A stretch of DNA of 64,000 bases from Ignavibacteria bacterium. GTDB lineage: Bacteria; Bacteroidota; Ignavibacteria; Tepidaquicellales; Tepidaquicellaceae. Positions 1 to 8,357 of the stretch are shown here, in pieces (within the stretch, counting starts at the first letter, position 1; each line of letters starts with the position of its first letter). The stretch spans positions 248,001 to 312,000 of the forward strand of contig JADJYU010000010.1 of assembly GCA_016719565.1 (NCBI GenBank). Reading direction: 5' to 3'. Below the pieces are notes generated by a model. The model did no database searches and was not told the DNA's origin. It saw only the letters and a program-made list of their open reading frames with translations. The translations under genes and the position numbers were made by a program.

Positions 1-1
1 T

Positions 2-196
2 GACGCTGAAGGCAGATACATTACAAATATATATTATCCGATAGGTGAAGCGTATAATTATTATCAGTCCAAAGAGAAAAAAATTAACTGGGGTACTGCT
101 TACATAGGTGTAAATGTAAATTTATTTTCAGATACCCCTAAAAAGAAAACTCAACCAAAAACCTCAGGGTTAAAAAATATAATTATTATTTCTGAT
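2..196 (+). CDS. C-terminal end of an outer-membrane barrel protein (5' partial)
   Basis: The frame is open from the window edge. It reads through a last amphipathic strand (AYIGVNVNLF), then a Lys/Pro-rich tail, and runs without a stop into the next protein at 197. The segment YQSKEKKINWGTAYIGVNV resembles the end of the downstream protein (GKKKNIDFWNINIGISILL), so the two look like tandem paralogues. Most of this gene lies outside the window. Function is unknown beyond a likely beta-barrel in the outer membrane. Whether it ends near 196 or is fused to the next gene cannot be settled here. Confidence 0.5.
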
Positions 197-1015
197 TTGA
201 ATTTTAAGATATTCATATTATTAGCAATATTATTTACCAATGCTGATGGAATTTTCTCTCAGAAAATACCTTCACTGGAAATTAATTTCGGAGTAAGCAT
301 GCCCGGTTCGGATATGAGCGGGGATTTTATTACAGTTTCTGATTCAGGATATTATAATATCAGTGAAGATTTTGTAAAAAATAATTACGGAAATTCTACG
401 GGAATTAGTATTGCAGGAAATATTGTATTTCCGCTGGATCAAAAAAGATTACTGAATTTTATATTTTCAGGTGAATATACTTTTATGAATGCTTTCAAAC
501 AAAGTATACTGGGTATTACGAGACAGAACAATGTTGTCGTGCCTGCAACTTATGACAATTCTTTTTCCGGGACTACAGTGGGGCTGGGATTTGGAACTAA
601 TCCTTCGCTTGGAAAAGATTTTTCGGTTTATGCAAACTCGCAGATGACATTAAATTTTTTAAGTATGTCATTTACAAAGAATGATATATTCAGAACATAC
701 TTTTCTGATTCATTCAGAATGGGTGTCAAAGCTGGAGGGGGAATGACTTACAAATTAAATGAAGAATATTCACTGATATTAGGAGGAAGTTATCATCTAA
801 GCAATTTATTGTTTAAAAATGTAAGCACCGGATACAGCGACCGTTTGGAAAGTGATGTTGATAATCTTTCTATAAATGATGATGAAGGTTTCTTTTATAC
901 TAATCTTTCGGATCCGTCAAAAGGTTTTCAGGAAGTGGAAGGTAAGAAAAAGAATATTGACTTCTGGAATATAAATATCGGAATAAGTATTTTGTTGGGA
1001 AAATCCAAAAAATAA
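197..1015 (+). CDS. Outer-membrane beta-barrel protein, unknown function
   Basis: The 272-residue product starts at TTG with a signal-peptide-like segment (FKIFILLAILFTNADGIFSQ). It then has alternating hydrophobic/polar strands typical of an OmpA/porin-like outer-membrane barrel, ending in a strand followed by a basic tail. No enzymatic motif is visible. The start at 197 rests on the signal peptide; the frame is open further upstream into a paralogous barrel, so it may instead be the second half of a fused two-barrel protein. A cytochrome c gene follows 37 bases downstream but has its own promoter-like box. Confidence 0.6.
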   Translation: MNFKIFILLAILFTNADGIFSQKIPSLEINFGVSMPGSDMSGDFITVSDSGYYNISEDFVKNNYGNSTGISIAGNIVFPLDQKRLLNFIFSGEYTFMNAFKQSILGITRQNNVVVPATYDNSFSGTTVGLGFGTNPSLGKDFSVYANSQMTLNFLSMSFTKNDIFRTYFSDSFRMGVKAGGGMTYKLNEEYSLILGGSYHLSNLLFKNVSTGYSDRLESDVDNLSINDDEGFFYTNLSDPSKGFQEVEGKKKNIDFWNINIGISILLGKSKK

Positions 1016-1019
1016 TTAT

Positions 1020-1027
1020 TATATTTG
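1020..1027 (+). promoter_or_regulatory. Bacteroidota-type -7 box (TATATTTG)
   Basis: An exact TAnnTTTG match lies 26 bases before the cytochrome c start. A TTG triplet at 995-997 could be the -33 element, with spacing slightly longer than the usual 19 bases. This is a motif match only. Confidence 0.4.
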
Positions 1028-1052
1028 TTAAAATTAAAAATCAAAATAATTT

Positions 1053-1835
1053 ATGGCACTTTTGAAATTCAAATCTTTCCGGACTGCATATGCAATTGCA
1101 GCAGCATCAGTCATCTTAATTTCAAGCTGCGGATCTGAAGAAAAAGCTCCGGAGACAAAAACAGATACACAAAAAAAAGATACAGTTTCTAAAACATCTG
1201 ATACAAAGAGTTCACCCGGAAAAGATTTTTTCTATATGAAATCAAGTTCCAACAATATTGCCTGCGCTGATTGTCACGGTGACGGTTCAAATTCGGACAG
1301 ACCTCTGACAAAATATTTTTCAGATATAAAAGGCGCTGATAAAAGAAAATCTACATTTCTCGGAAAAATATCCGGAGAAGAAGTAAAGAAAACAGCAGGC
1401 GGCGCAACTCTTTGCTGGGAAGCATATATGAAAATGAAAACACCGATGACTCCTGAGCAAATCGAACTGCTCAACGGCTATTATGCTTCATTAGGATCAG
1501 GTGATACACAGTCTGAGGTTACTTACGAAACAATAGCTTTGCCGGATAAAGATAAAGCAAAGTTAAAAACTGAACAGGATCAAATCCTGAAGCTCACAGG
1601 TGATCCGGCAAAAGGAGAAGTTTTATTTAAGAATGCCTGCGCAACTTGCCACGGCGAGAATGCTTCAGTAAAGAAGGTGCCTTCTATACTGGAGGACTTT
1701 GACGGAAATGTAAAATCTATTACATATAATGTTAGATTCGGAGACGGCTCTATGCCATTTTTTAAATTAAATTTACTTTCAAATCAGGAGATCGCAGATA
1801 TTTCAGCGCACATCCTTAAGATCAACGGTAAGTAA
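1053..1835 (+). CDS. Diheme c-type cytochrome lipoprotein
   Basis: The 260-residue protein begins with a lipoprotein signal peptide ending in a lipobox-like SSCGSEE near residue 25, followed by a charged Lys/Thr/Asp-rich linker. It has two CxxCH heme-attachment sites: CADCH near residue 73 and CATCH near residue 197. The second domain carries a GSMPF segment with a Met that could be the distal heme ligand. It probably sits lipid-anchored at the periplasmic face and carries electrons. The first domain is less standard than the second, which looks like ordinary class I cytochrome c. The partner oxidase or dehydrogenase is not evident next door. Confidence 0.8.
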   Translation: MALLKFKSFRTAYAIAAASVILISSCGSEEKAPETKTDTQKKDTVSKTSDTKSSPGKDFFYMKSSSNNIACADCHGDGSNSDRPLTKYFSDIKGADKRKSTFLGKISGEEVKKTAGGATLCWEAYMKMKTPMTPEQIELLNGYYASLGSGDTQSEVTYETIALPDKDKAKLKTEQDQILKLTGDPAKGEVLFKNACATCHGENASVKKVPSILEDFDGNVKSITYNVRFGDGSMPFFKLNLLSNQEIADISAHILKINGK

Positions 1836-1866
1836 AAAGCATTAAGAATTTTATTAAAATAAAAAA

Positions 1867-1897
1867 GGGATTATAAATTAATATAATCCCTTTTTTT
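1867..1897. terminator. Convergent rho-independent terminator
   Basis: A perfect 9-bp stem (gggattata/tataatccc) with a 6-base loop is flanked by an A run on the left and a T run on the right. It lies between the convergent cytochrome c and nuoL genes and can work in both directions. Confidence 0.8.
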
Positions 1898-1914
1898 ATA
1901 TCAAAAAAATCGTA

Positions 1915-3828
1915 TCAGACAATTAATAGATAAAGTAATATTAAAACTATCCCGGCAACAGAAATTCCTGCATAATCCTGAATTACACCTGTCTGTATTC
2001 TTCTCCAGTCAAAACTGATATTGGATACATACCTTGCAATTCCGTTCACTGCTCCGTCAATAATTTTAACATCAAATATATTCCACAGGAATTTTTCGGA
2101 AGTTTTTTCTATAGGATTTACAATCACTTTATCATATGCTTCATCTACATAGTATTTGTTTTCAAGAACCTTGCTGAATCCCGTAAACTCTTCAAACTTT
2201 TCTTTATTGGAATATCGTTTTACCGCCAGTATAATTGCAACTACAGAAATTAGAACTGAAACAGCTATAATTATCAGTTCTGCAGTTAAAGAATGTTCTC
2301 CATGTGGATGAAGTGTTTCAAGAACGACAATGGATTTAGCAAAAACCGGAGCTAGCCAGTCTTTGAGTAAATTCGGAAAACCATACAATCCCGGAAGTCC
2401 GATAAAGCCGCCTATAATTGATAAGACAGCAAGAATGATCAGTGGAATTGTCATTGTAGAAGGTGATTCATGCGGATGAACTTTTTTCTCATCATATCTC
2501 GGTTTACCGTAAAAAGTAAGTGAGACTAATCTGAACATATAATACGAAGTCATTGCAGCTCCCGCCAATGCTAAAATAACAAATGGTATTCCGAAAGCAA
2601 TATAAGTATCAAAAACAATAAGATCTTTACTGAAGAAACCTGAGAGGGGAGGAATACCTGCTATTGCAAGCGAGCCGATTAAAAATGTAATGTAAGTAAT
2701 TTTCATTTTGGATTTAAGACCTCCCATTTGTCTTATGTCCTGCTCATGATGCATTCCGTGAATAACGGATCCGCTGCCTAAAAATAAAAGTCCTTTAAAA
2801 AATGCATGGGTGATCAGATGGAATATGGCAATCCAGTATGCGCCGATACCAATTGCAATAAACATAAATCCGAGCTGTGAAACTGTTGAATATGCGAGAA
2901 CCTTTTTTATATCATATTGTCTTAAAGCAATTGTTGATGCAAATAAAGCAGTCAGAAGACCAACAGCAAAAACTATCTGAGAAGCTAACGGTGACATTGC
3001 GTATAAAAGTGAGGTCCGTGCAAGCAAGTAAACTCCGGCTGTAACCATTGTAGCAGCGTGAATAAGAGCAGATACAGGCGTTGGACCTGCCATTGCATCA
3101 GGAAGCCATACGTATAAAGGAATTTGCGCAGACTTACCCGCAGCTCCAAGTAATAAAAGCAGTGCAATAATAAGCAGTAAAGTATCACCGATCTGATAAC
3201 CGGCAATACTGTCTAAAAATTTTGATATCTCTAGTGTGTTGAAATTGGAAAAGATGAAAAACATTGCAATCATAAACCCAAAATCACCGATCCTGTTTAC
3301 AATGAAAGCTTTTTTTGCTGCATCACCTGTGAATTTCTGCTCATACCAGAACCCTATAAGAAAATATGAACACAGTCCGACACCTTCCCATCCTAAAAAT
3401 ATTAAAAGAAGATTATCAGCAAGAACCAGGTTCAGCATTGCAAATATGAAGAGATTAAGAAATGCGAAAAATTTTGCAAACGCTTTATCTCCATGCATAT
3501 ATCCAATTGAATAAATATGAATAAGTGTACCAATTCCCGTGACAACCAGTACCATAGTAATGGAAAGGGGATCAACAAGATAAGAGACATTTACAGAAAA
3601 GCTTCCGGCTGCAATCCATTCATAATAAGTAATAAGAATGCTTCTGGATTCCGGTGCTAAGTTTAATAGTTCCGTAAATTGTATTAAGCCGATAATAAAA
3701 GGAATTAAGACTGCTAGTGTAGATATAGACCCTATTAATTTTTCATTCTTTATTCTGCTTCCGAACAAACCATTAATAAGAAATCCTGCAAAAGGCAGGA
3801 TAGTAACGAGGTAGAATAAATCAGTCAT
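1915..3828 (-). CDS. nuoL: NADH-quinone oxidoreductase subunit L
   Basis: The 637-residue polytopic membrane protein matches the proton-pumping antiporter-like subunit of respiratory complex I. Visible family features are the conserved core HAATMVTAGVYLLAR, the LLFLGWEGVGLCSY segment, a lysine/histidine-rich central membrane region and a long amphipathic C-terminal helix region. Length is normal for NuoL. It lies 23 bases downstream of nuoK on the same strand and ends at a terminator, so K and L form a two-gene unit. NuoM and NuoN, which usually follow, are absent here. Confidence 0.95.
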   Translation of the reverse strand: MTDLFYLVTILPFAGFLINGLFGSRIKNEKLIGSISTLAVLIPFIIGLIQFTELLNLAPESRSILITYYEWIAAGSFSVNVSYLVDPLSITMVLVVTGIGTLIHIYSIGYMHGDKAFAKFFAFLNLFIFAMLNLVLADNLLLIFLGWEGVGLCSYFLIGFWYEQKFTGDAAKKAFIVNRIGDFGFMIAMFFIFSNFNTLEISKFLDSIAGYQIGDTLLLIIALLLLLGAAGKSAQIPLYVWLPDAMAGPTPVSALIHAATMVTAGVYLLARTSLLYAMSPLASQIVFAVGLLTALFASTIALRQYDIKKVLAYSTVSQLGFMFIAIGIGAYWIAIFHLITHAFFKGLLFLGSGSVIHGMHHEQDIRQMGGLKSKMKITYITFLIGSLAIAGIPPLSGFFSKDLIVFDTYIAFGIPFVILALAGAAMTSYYMFRLVSLTFYGKPRYDEKKVHPHESPSTMTIPLIILAVLSIIGGFIGLPGLYGFPNLLKDWLAPVFAKSIVVLETLHPHGEHSLTAELIIIAVSVLISVVAIILAVKRYSNKEKFEEFTGFSKVLENKYYVDEAYDKVIVNPIEKTSEKFLWNIFDVKIIDGAVNGIARYVSNISFDWRRIQTGVIQDYAGISVAGIVLILLYLLIV

Positions 3829-3851
3829 TTAACGGATTTGATTTAAAGTAT

Positions 3852-4163
3852 TTACCATTTAAGGATATTGATCTCATCAATATTCAGAGATTCTTTATTA
3901 CGGAACATTGATATAATTATTGCCAAGCCTATAGCTGCTTCTGCAGCAGCTACTGTCATTACAATAAACACAAATATTTGTCCGTTTATATTTCCTAAAA
4001 ATGAAGAAAAAGCTACAAGTGTAAGGTTAATTGAATTAAGCATTAATTCAATACACATAAATATTATTATAGCGTTTCTTCTGACTAAAACTCCAATAAC
4101 GCCAATACTGAATAATACAGCGCTGACTAGTAAGTAATAATTTATTTCAATCATAGGATGCAA
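3852..4163 (-). CDS. nuoK: NADH-quinone oxidoreductase subunit K
   Basis: The 103-residue protein has three membrane helices and the family hallmark glutamates, in MCIELMLNSINL and in the AAAEAAIGLAI helix. It is a membrane subunit of the complex I proton path. Length is normal. The start could be the first ATG or the one three codons later (MIEINYYLL); the latter fits the family better. It precedes nuoL directly. The upstream 180 bases hold no further nuo gene, so the usual nuoJ-K-L-M-N order is broken. Confidence 0.93.
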   Translation of the reverse strand: MHPMIEINYYLLVSAVLFSIGVIGVLVRRNAIIIFMCIELMLNSINLTLVAFSSFLGNINGQIFVFIVMTVAAAEAAIGLAIIISMFRNKESLNIDEINILKW

Positions 4164-4343
4164 ATTAATTAATATAATTTATAAAAAAAACATACTTTAA
4201 TTCACTTCTAGATAAAATGTTGCATAATATTATTTAAGTATGGAAGGGGAGAAAATATCCGTACAATAGTAATGTCAGTAACTTATTGATATCTTTCTTA
4301 CTTTACATAATATATATTATGAAACAATTATTTGAATTGTTAA

Positions 4344-4955
4344 TTACTTTTTAACAATTGCTTTTAATAATTCCTGAGCCTTTTTAACATTGGTTTTACC
4401 TGCTGTTTTAGTCAGTTCTTCCAAAATCCGAATAACAAATATAGGGTCACATCCGAGATTTATACAACCTTTTAAATGAGAATGTAATTGATTTTCATAA
4501 TATCTTGTGCACAGCACAGATATATTTATAAATTCACGTTCTAATAGATTTAAGCCTTTTCTTCCCATAACTTTTCCATATCCGTCTGTGATCATCCAGT
4601 TTTTTAAATCCGGGCTAAGGTCAGTAATATTTGCTAATAACTTTTTAAAGTTATTTTTATAAATTAATTTACAGTTATGATTTCCCAGTACGCTGAATAA
4701 TCCAGTGTCATTGCTTTGAATTTTAGGCTTATAATCAGTAAAATGATTTGAGAATATTTTGAGAGATTCTATGGCTGCCGGGAATCCGCAGAATAGATGA
4801 GATTGTAAAATTGCTTCATATATTTTTCCGGGATCGACTTTTAACTTTTTTGCATTTCGAATGATTTTCTCAGCTCCATTTAAATTATCTAAAGCGATAA
4901 ATGATGCCAGTTTACACATTATTATTACTTCATTAACTGAATAATTATATTTCAT
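4344..4955 (-). CDS. Carboxymuconolactone decarboxylase (CMD)-fold protein
   Basis: The 203-residue product is mostly helical. Its second half fits the CMD/AhpD fold: GRKGLNLLEREFINISVL, then QLHSHLKGCINLGCD and an ILEEL helix. The first half has a related helix pair (ILQSHLFCGFPAAIESL), as in two-repeat CMD proteins. The CxxC redox pair of AhpD peroxidases is absent, so an antioxidant role is not supported; the substrate is unknown. The annotated start is only 3 bases from the divergent permease start. The internal ATG at 4919 (MCKLASF) would leave room for a promoter and is the likelier start. Confidence 0.65.
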   Translation of the reverse strand: MKYNYSVNEVIIMCKLASFIALDNLNGAEKIIRNAKKLKVDPGKIYEAILQSHLFCGFPAAIESLKIFSNHFTDYKPKIQSNDTGLFSVLGNHNCKLIYKNNFKKLLANITDLSPDLKNWMITDGYGKVMGRKGLNLLEREFINISVLCTRYYENQLHSHLKGCINLGCDPIFVIRILEELTKTAGKTNVKKAQELLKAIVKK

Positions 4956-4958
4956 AAT

Positions 4959-6071
4959 TTGAAAATACTAGATTATTATATACTAAAACATTTTATAAGA
5001 AATTTATTTTTTGGTCTGATATGCTTTATCTTAATTTTTATATTAGTTGATCTTTTTGAAAATGTAGATAAGTTTATAGATAAAAACGTAAGTAATCCTG
5101 TTATTATACAGTATTATATATACTTTATACCTGAAATATTAAAGTTAATTACACCTGTCAGCATGCTGCTTGCTACTTTATTTACATTCAGCAGATTCAA
5201 TAATTATTCTGAAATGACAGCTGTCAATTCAGCAGGTATCAGCATCTATAGATTTTCATATCCTCTTATAATATTCGGATTTCTGATCACACTTTTTTCC
5301 TTGTACTTTAACGGATCGCTTGTTCCAAAATTTAATTCAGAAAAATTAAAAATTGAAAGAACTTATCTTGGTAAAAATGTCATCCCCGGCGTTATCTCAA
5401 ATTTAAATTTTCAGGACAGCGAAAATAAAATTTTTGCAATTGGAAATTATAACGAATCTGAGAAGTCAGCCTATAGTGTAACGTTAAATATTTTTGATAA
5501 AACAGAACAGTCTCAGCTATTATCCAGATATGATGTAAAAATAATGAAATGGGATTCAATAAAAAATGAATGGAAACTTATCGGGGTTTTGGAAAGAAAA
5601 TTCGATACTTCAAATACGGAGATATTAAAAACAATTGACACAGTCTATTCAAATGAAATTCCCGAAATCGGGAACATTAACTTCTCCCCTTCCAGTCTGA
5701 TAAAAAGTCAATTAAAAGCTGATGAGCTGCTGCTGGAAGATCTGAGTGAACATATCAAAACACTTGAAGCCGGAGGTCAGATTGTTAACAGGGAAAAAGT
5801 TGATTATTATTCTAAAATCTCATTCCCCTTTTCAAATATAATAGTAATTTTATTCGGAATCTCCATCAGCACGAACAAACGTAAAAGCGGAACTGCAGTT
5901 CAGTTTGGAGTAAGTATTTTAATCACGTTCATTTATCTCGGATTTCTTAAAGTCTCACAAACTTTCGGCTACAGCGGAGATATAAATCCGGTTTTGACTG
6001 CCTGGCTGGCAAATATTCTTTTCTTTATTCTGGCGATAGTAAATCTAATAAAAATGAATTACCTGAAATAA
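4959..6071 (+). CDS. LptF/LptG family (YjgP/YjgQ) permease
   Basis: The 370-residue membrane protein starts at TTG with the family opening KILDYYILKHFIRN. This is followed by membrane helices near residues 13-35, 55-75 and 100-120, a large periplasmic beta-rich domain (about 130-265) and three C-terminal helices. This is the layout of the LptF/LptG subunits that move lipopolysaccharide out of the inner membrane with the LptB ATPase. Only one such permease is seen here; its partner and LptB are not in the window. The N-terminal family motif fixes the TTG start. Confidence 0.85.
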   Translation: MKILDYYILKHFIRNLFFGLICFILIFILVDLFENVDKFIDKNVSNPVIIQYYIYFIPEILKLITPVSMLLATLFTFSRFNNYSEMTAVNSAGISIYRFSYPLIIFGFLITLFSLYFNGSLVPKFNSEKLKIERTYLGKNVIPGVISNLNFQDSENKIFAIGNYNESEKSAYSVTLNIFDKTEQSQLLSRYDVKIMKWDSIKNEWKLIGVLERKFDTSNTEILKTIDTVYSNEIPEIGNINFSPSSLIKSQLKADELLLEDLSEHIKTLEAGGQIVNREKVDYYSKISFPFSNIIVILFGISISTNKRKSGTAVQFGVSILITFIYLGFLKVSQTFGYSGDINPVLTAWLANILFFILAIVNLIKMNYLK

Positions 6072-6074
6072 CTT

Positions 6075-6422
6075 TTAGTTAATCTTTTCATCTTTAGGCG
6101 GTACAGGTAATTGAAATCCCAATCCCTGATTATTTGAATCCTGATGAGCAATAATCTCACCAAAATCATTTTCATATCTGTTCATATTTTCTTTAAGCGC
6201 ATTATAAAATAATTTTGTATGCTGAGGAGTCATAATAATTCTCGAATGAACTTTTGCTTTTGGAACTCCCGGAAAGATTCTGGTGAAATCAATTATGAAT
6301 TCAGCAGGAGAATGTGAGATTATCGCCAGATTGGAATAAATTCCTTCCGCTTCTTTTTCACCTAATTCAATATTGATCTGATGCGGTTGATTTTTCGGAT
6401 CCTTACTATTCTTATTATCCAT
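6075..6422 (-). CDS. DUF3467 family protein
   Basis: The 115-residue soluble protein carries the DUF3467 core: INIELGEKEAEGIYSNLA, then SPAEFIIDFTRIFPGVPKAKVHSRIIMTP-type sequence and a helix ending YNALKENMNRYE. The family is widespread and short; the biochemical role is not known. Termini are low-complexity and charged, with a Pro/Lys-rich C-terminus. It ends 3 bases from the convergent permease gene, so no separate terminator fits between them. The 204 bases upstream are AT-rich and hold no gene. Confidence 0.8.
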   Translation of the reverse strand: MDNKNSKDPKNQPHQINIELGEKEAEGIYSNLAIISHSPAEFIIDFTRIFPGVPKAKVHSRIIMTPQHTKLFYNALKENMNRYENDFGEIIAHQDSNNQGLGFQLPVPPKDEKIN

Positions 6423-6626
6423 TTTGTATTATTTAGAGTTTTTTTCTATATAACTTATATTTAAAATATATTTTTAAATCATTAATTTCAAACTAATATA
6501 TTTTGAGTTACTGAGTTTTAACAATATAACTATATCAGATAAACGGGATTTATATTGCATCATTATATTCTTGAATAAGGAATTCATTATAATTAATTTA
6601 ATTTTTCATAAATAATAAATTAATAA

Positions 6627-7547
6627 ATGAGTTTACTTGTAATAGGATCTCTTGCATTGGATACAATTGAAACACCATTTGGAAAAGCTGAGAGAACACT
6701 GGGAGGTTCTGCTACTTTTATTTCCACTTCAGCCAGTTATTTTACAAGTCCTGTAAGACTGGTAGGAATTGTAGGTTATGATTTTCCAAAAGAAGAAGTT
6801 GAATTTCTTAAATCAAAAAACATTGATGTATCAGGTCTTGAAATATCCGAAACTCAAAAGACTTTTCACTGGCACGGGAAATATGATTTTGATCTAAATA
6901 CGAGAGAATCTCTTGTAACAGAGCTGAATGCATTTGAGACTTTTGATCCGGTAATATCGGAAAAGTTTCGTGACAGCGAATATGTTTGCCTTGGAAATCT
7001 TCACCCTGCTCTTCAGAAAAAAGTTATTGCTCAGATCGCACAACCGAAACTGGTAATGTGTGATACAATGAATTTTTGGATAGAGGGTGCTTTAAATGAT
7101 TTGCTTGAAATCCTCAAGCATGTCAACCTTCTGGTTATAAATGACAGTGAAGCAAGGGAACTCACAAAAGAATTTAATCTGGTAATTGCTGCCAGAAAAA
7201 TTATGAAAATGGGACCGCAGATTCTTATCATAAAAAAAGGTGAACACGGAGCTCTGCTTTTTACAAGCGATTCAATATTCTCGGCTCCAGCGTATCCACT
7301 TGAAGAAGTTTTTGATCCTACCGGAGCCGGTGATACTTTTGCCGGAGGTTTAATGGGTTGGATCGCCAAGACAAAAGATCTTAGCACTGACAATTTAAAA
7401 CTTGCTGTGATTTACGGAAGCACTATGGCATCTCTTGCAGTTGAGAAATTTTCACTCGACGGAATACGACACCTTTCAAATGAACAGATCATGAAAAGAT
7501 TTTCTGAATTTAAGAAACTGACATTTTTTAAAGAAGAAAGTTTGTAA
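6627..7547 (+). CDS. PfkB-family sugar/nucleoside kinase
   Basis: The 306-residue protein has both PfkB signatures: an N-terminal GGSATFISTSASYF and the C-terminal DPTGAGDTFAGGLMGW near residues 231-244, whose Asp is the catalytic base. It would phosphorylate a sugar or nucleoside with ATP in the cytoplasm. The N-terminus (SLLVIGSLALDTIETPFG) resembles the subgroup often labelled sugar kinase or adenosine kinase-like; the substrate cannot be told from sequence. It lies 40 bases upstream of recO on the same strand. Confidence 0.85.
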   Translation: MSLLVIGSLALDTIETPFGKAERTLGGSATFISTSASYFTSPVRLVGIVGYDFPKEEVEFLKSKNIDVSGLEISETQKTFHWHGKYDFDLNTRESLVTELNAFETFDPVISEKFRDSEYVCLGNLHPALQKKVIAQIAQPKLVMCDTMNFWIEGALNDLLEILKHVNLLVINDSEARELTKEFNLVIAARKIMKMGPQILIIKKGEHGALLFTSDSIFSAPAYPLEEVFDPTGAGDTFAGGLMGWIAKTKDLSTDNLKLAVIYGSTMASLAVEKFSLDGIRHLSNEQIMKRFSEFKKLTFFKEESL

Positions 7548-7586
7548 AATTAGTGTAACACCTTTTTAACTATTAACGTAATCATC

Positions 7587-8294
7587 TTGTCTATTATAAA
7601 AACAGACGCATTGGTTTTAAAATCAATTAAGTATGGTGACTCAAGTAAAATTGTGTCTCTTTATTCAAAGGAACTAGGTAAGATGAAGGTAATTGTAAAA
7701 AGCGCAAGAAATTATAAATCAGGTATGTCGGGAAAGTTTGAATCATTGAATTATCTTACAGTAATTTTGTATTATAAGAAAAGCAGGGACTTACAAAATA
7801 TTTATAAGGCTGAATTTGTCAGGTCTTTTGGAAATATAATTAAAGAATTCAGCAAACTTCGCGCAGCATACAAAATAATAGAAATTCTGAATAAATCACT
7901 TCCTGATCTGGATCCAAATCCGGTTTTATATGATATTGCTCTGGATTTCTTTACAAACCTTAACCTTAATGAAAGTGACAGCGAAATATTATTATTGAAT
8001 TTTCAAATTGAATTTTTAAAATTGTCTGGATTACTTCCGGAATTTGATATTGAAAATGGAAATATTGAAACTTTAAAAAACATAACTGAATTTAACCTTA
8101 GCAATGAAGAAATTGATTTTCTGATGAAATTTTGCGGAACTGAATTTTCAGCTGAAAGTTTGAGAGCAGACAGGAAAAACTTTGATTTAGAATATATATC
8201 AGACAGATTCAGCAGCTATATTGTAAATAATAATTCAACACCTATATTATTCAAATCAGATAAAGTTTTCAGAGAATTGAGAAATGGATTATAA
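7587..8294 (+). CDS. recO: DNA repair protein RecO
   Basis: The 235-residue protein begins (TTG start) with the RecO OB-fold: TDALVLKSIKYGDSSKIVSLYS, then KMKVIVKSARN. A helical C-terminal domain follows. RecO helps load RecA onto single-stranded DNA in the RecFOR pathway. The four-cysteine zinc site of many RecO proteins is not present (only one Cys is visible, in FCGTEF), which is a known variation in the family. The start is set by the conserved N-terminus. Confidence 0.85.
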   Translation: MSIIKTDALVLKSIKYGDSSKIVSLYSKELGKMKVIVKSARNYKSGMSGKFESLNYLTVILYYKKSRDLQNIYKAEFVRSFGNIIKEFSKLRAAYKIIEILNKSLPDLDPNPVLYDIALDFFTNLNLNESDSEILLLNFQIEFLKLSGLLPEFDIENGNIETLKNITEFNLSNEEIDFLMKFCGTEFSAESLRADRKNFDLEYISDRFSSYIVNNNSTPILFKSDKVFRELRNGL

Positions 8295-8342
8295 ACTAAT
8301 TTACATTATCTTAATAAAGTTATTTTAAAAGTATTTATTTAA

Positions 8343-8349
8343 AAAGGAG
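8343..8349 (+). promoter_or_regulatory. Strong Shine-Dalgarno site of the HtrA protease
   Basis: The sequence aaaggag lies 8 bases before the ATG at 8358. Such a clear site is unusual here, since most genes in the window have none. Confidence 0.6.
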
Positions 8350-8357
8350 ATAAAAAA

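Noticed and set aside
4306..4321. A perfect 16-bp palindrome in the 4164-4343 gap
   Set aside because: It consists only of A/T apart from its ends, so chance is likely in such AT-rich sequence; no regulatory claim is made.
4956..4958. A 3-base divergent promoter between the CMD-fold and LptF/G genes
   Set aside because: The gap is too short; the CMD-fold protein more likely starts at the internal ATG at 4919.
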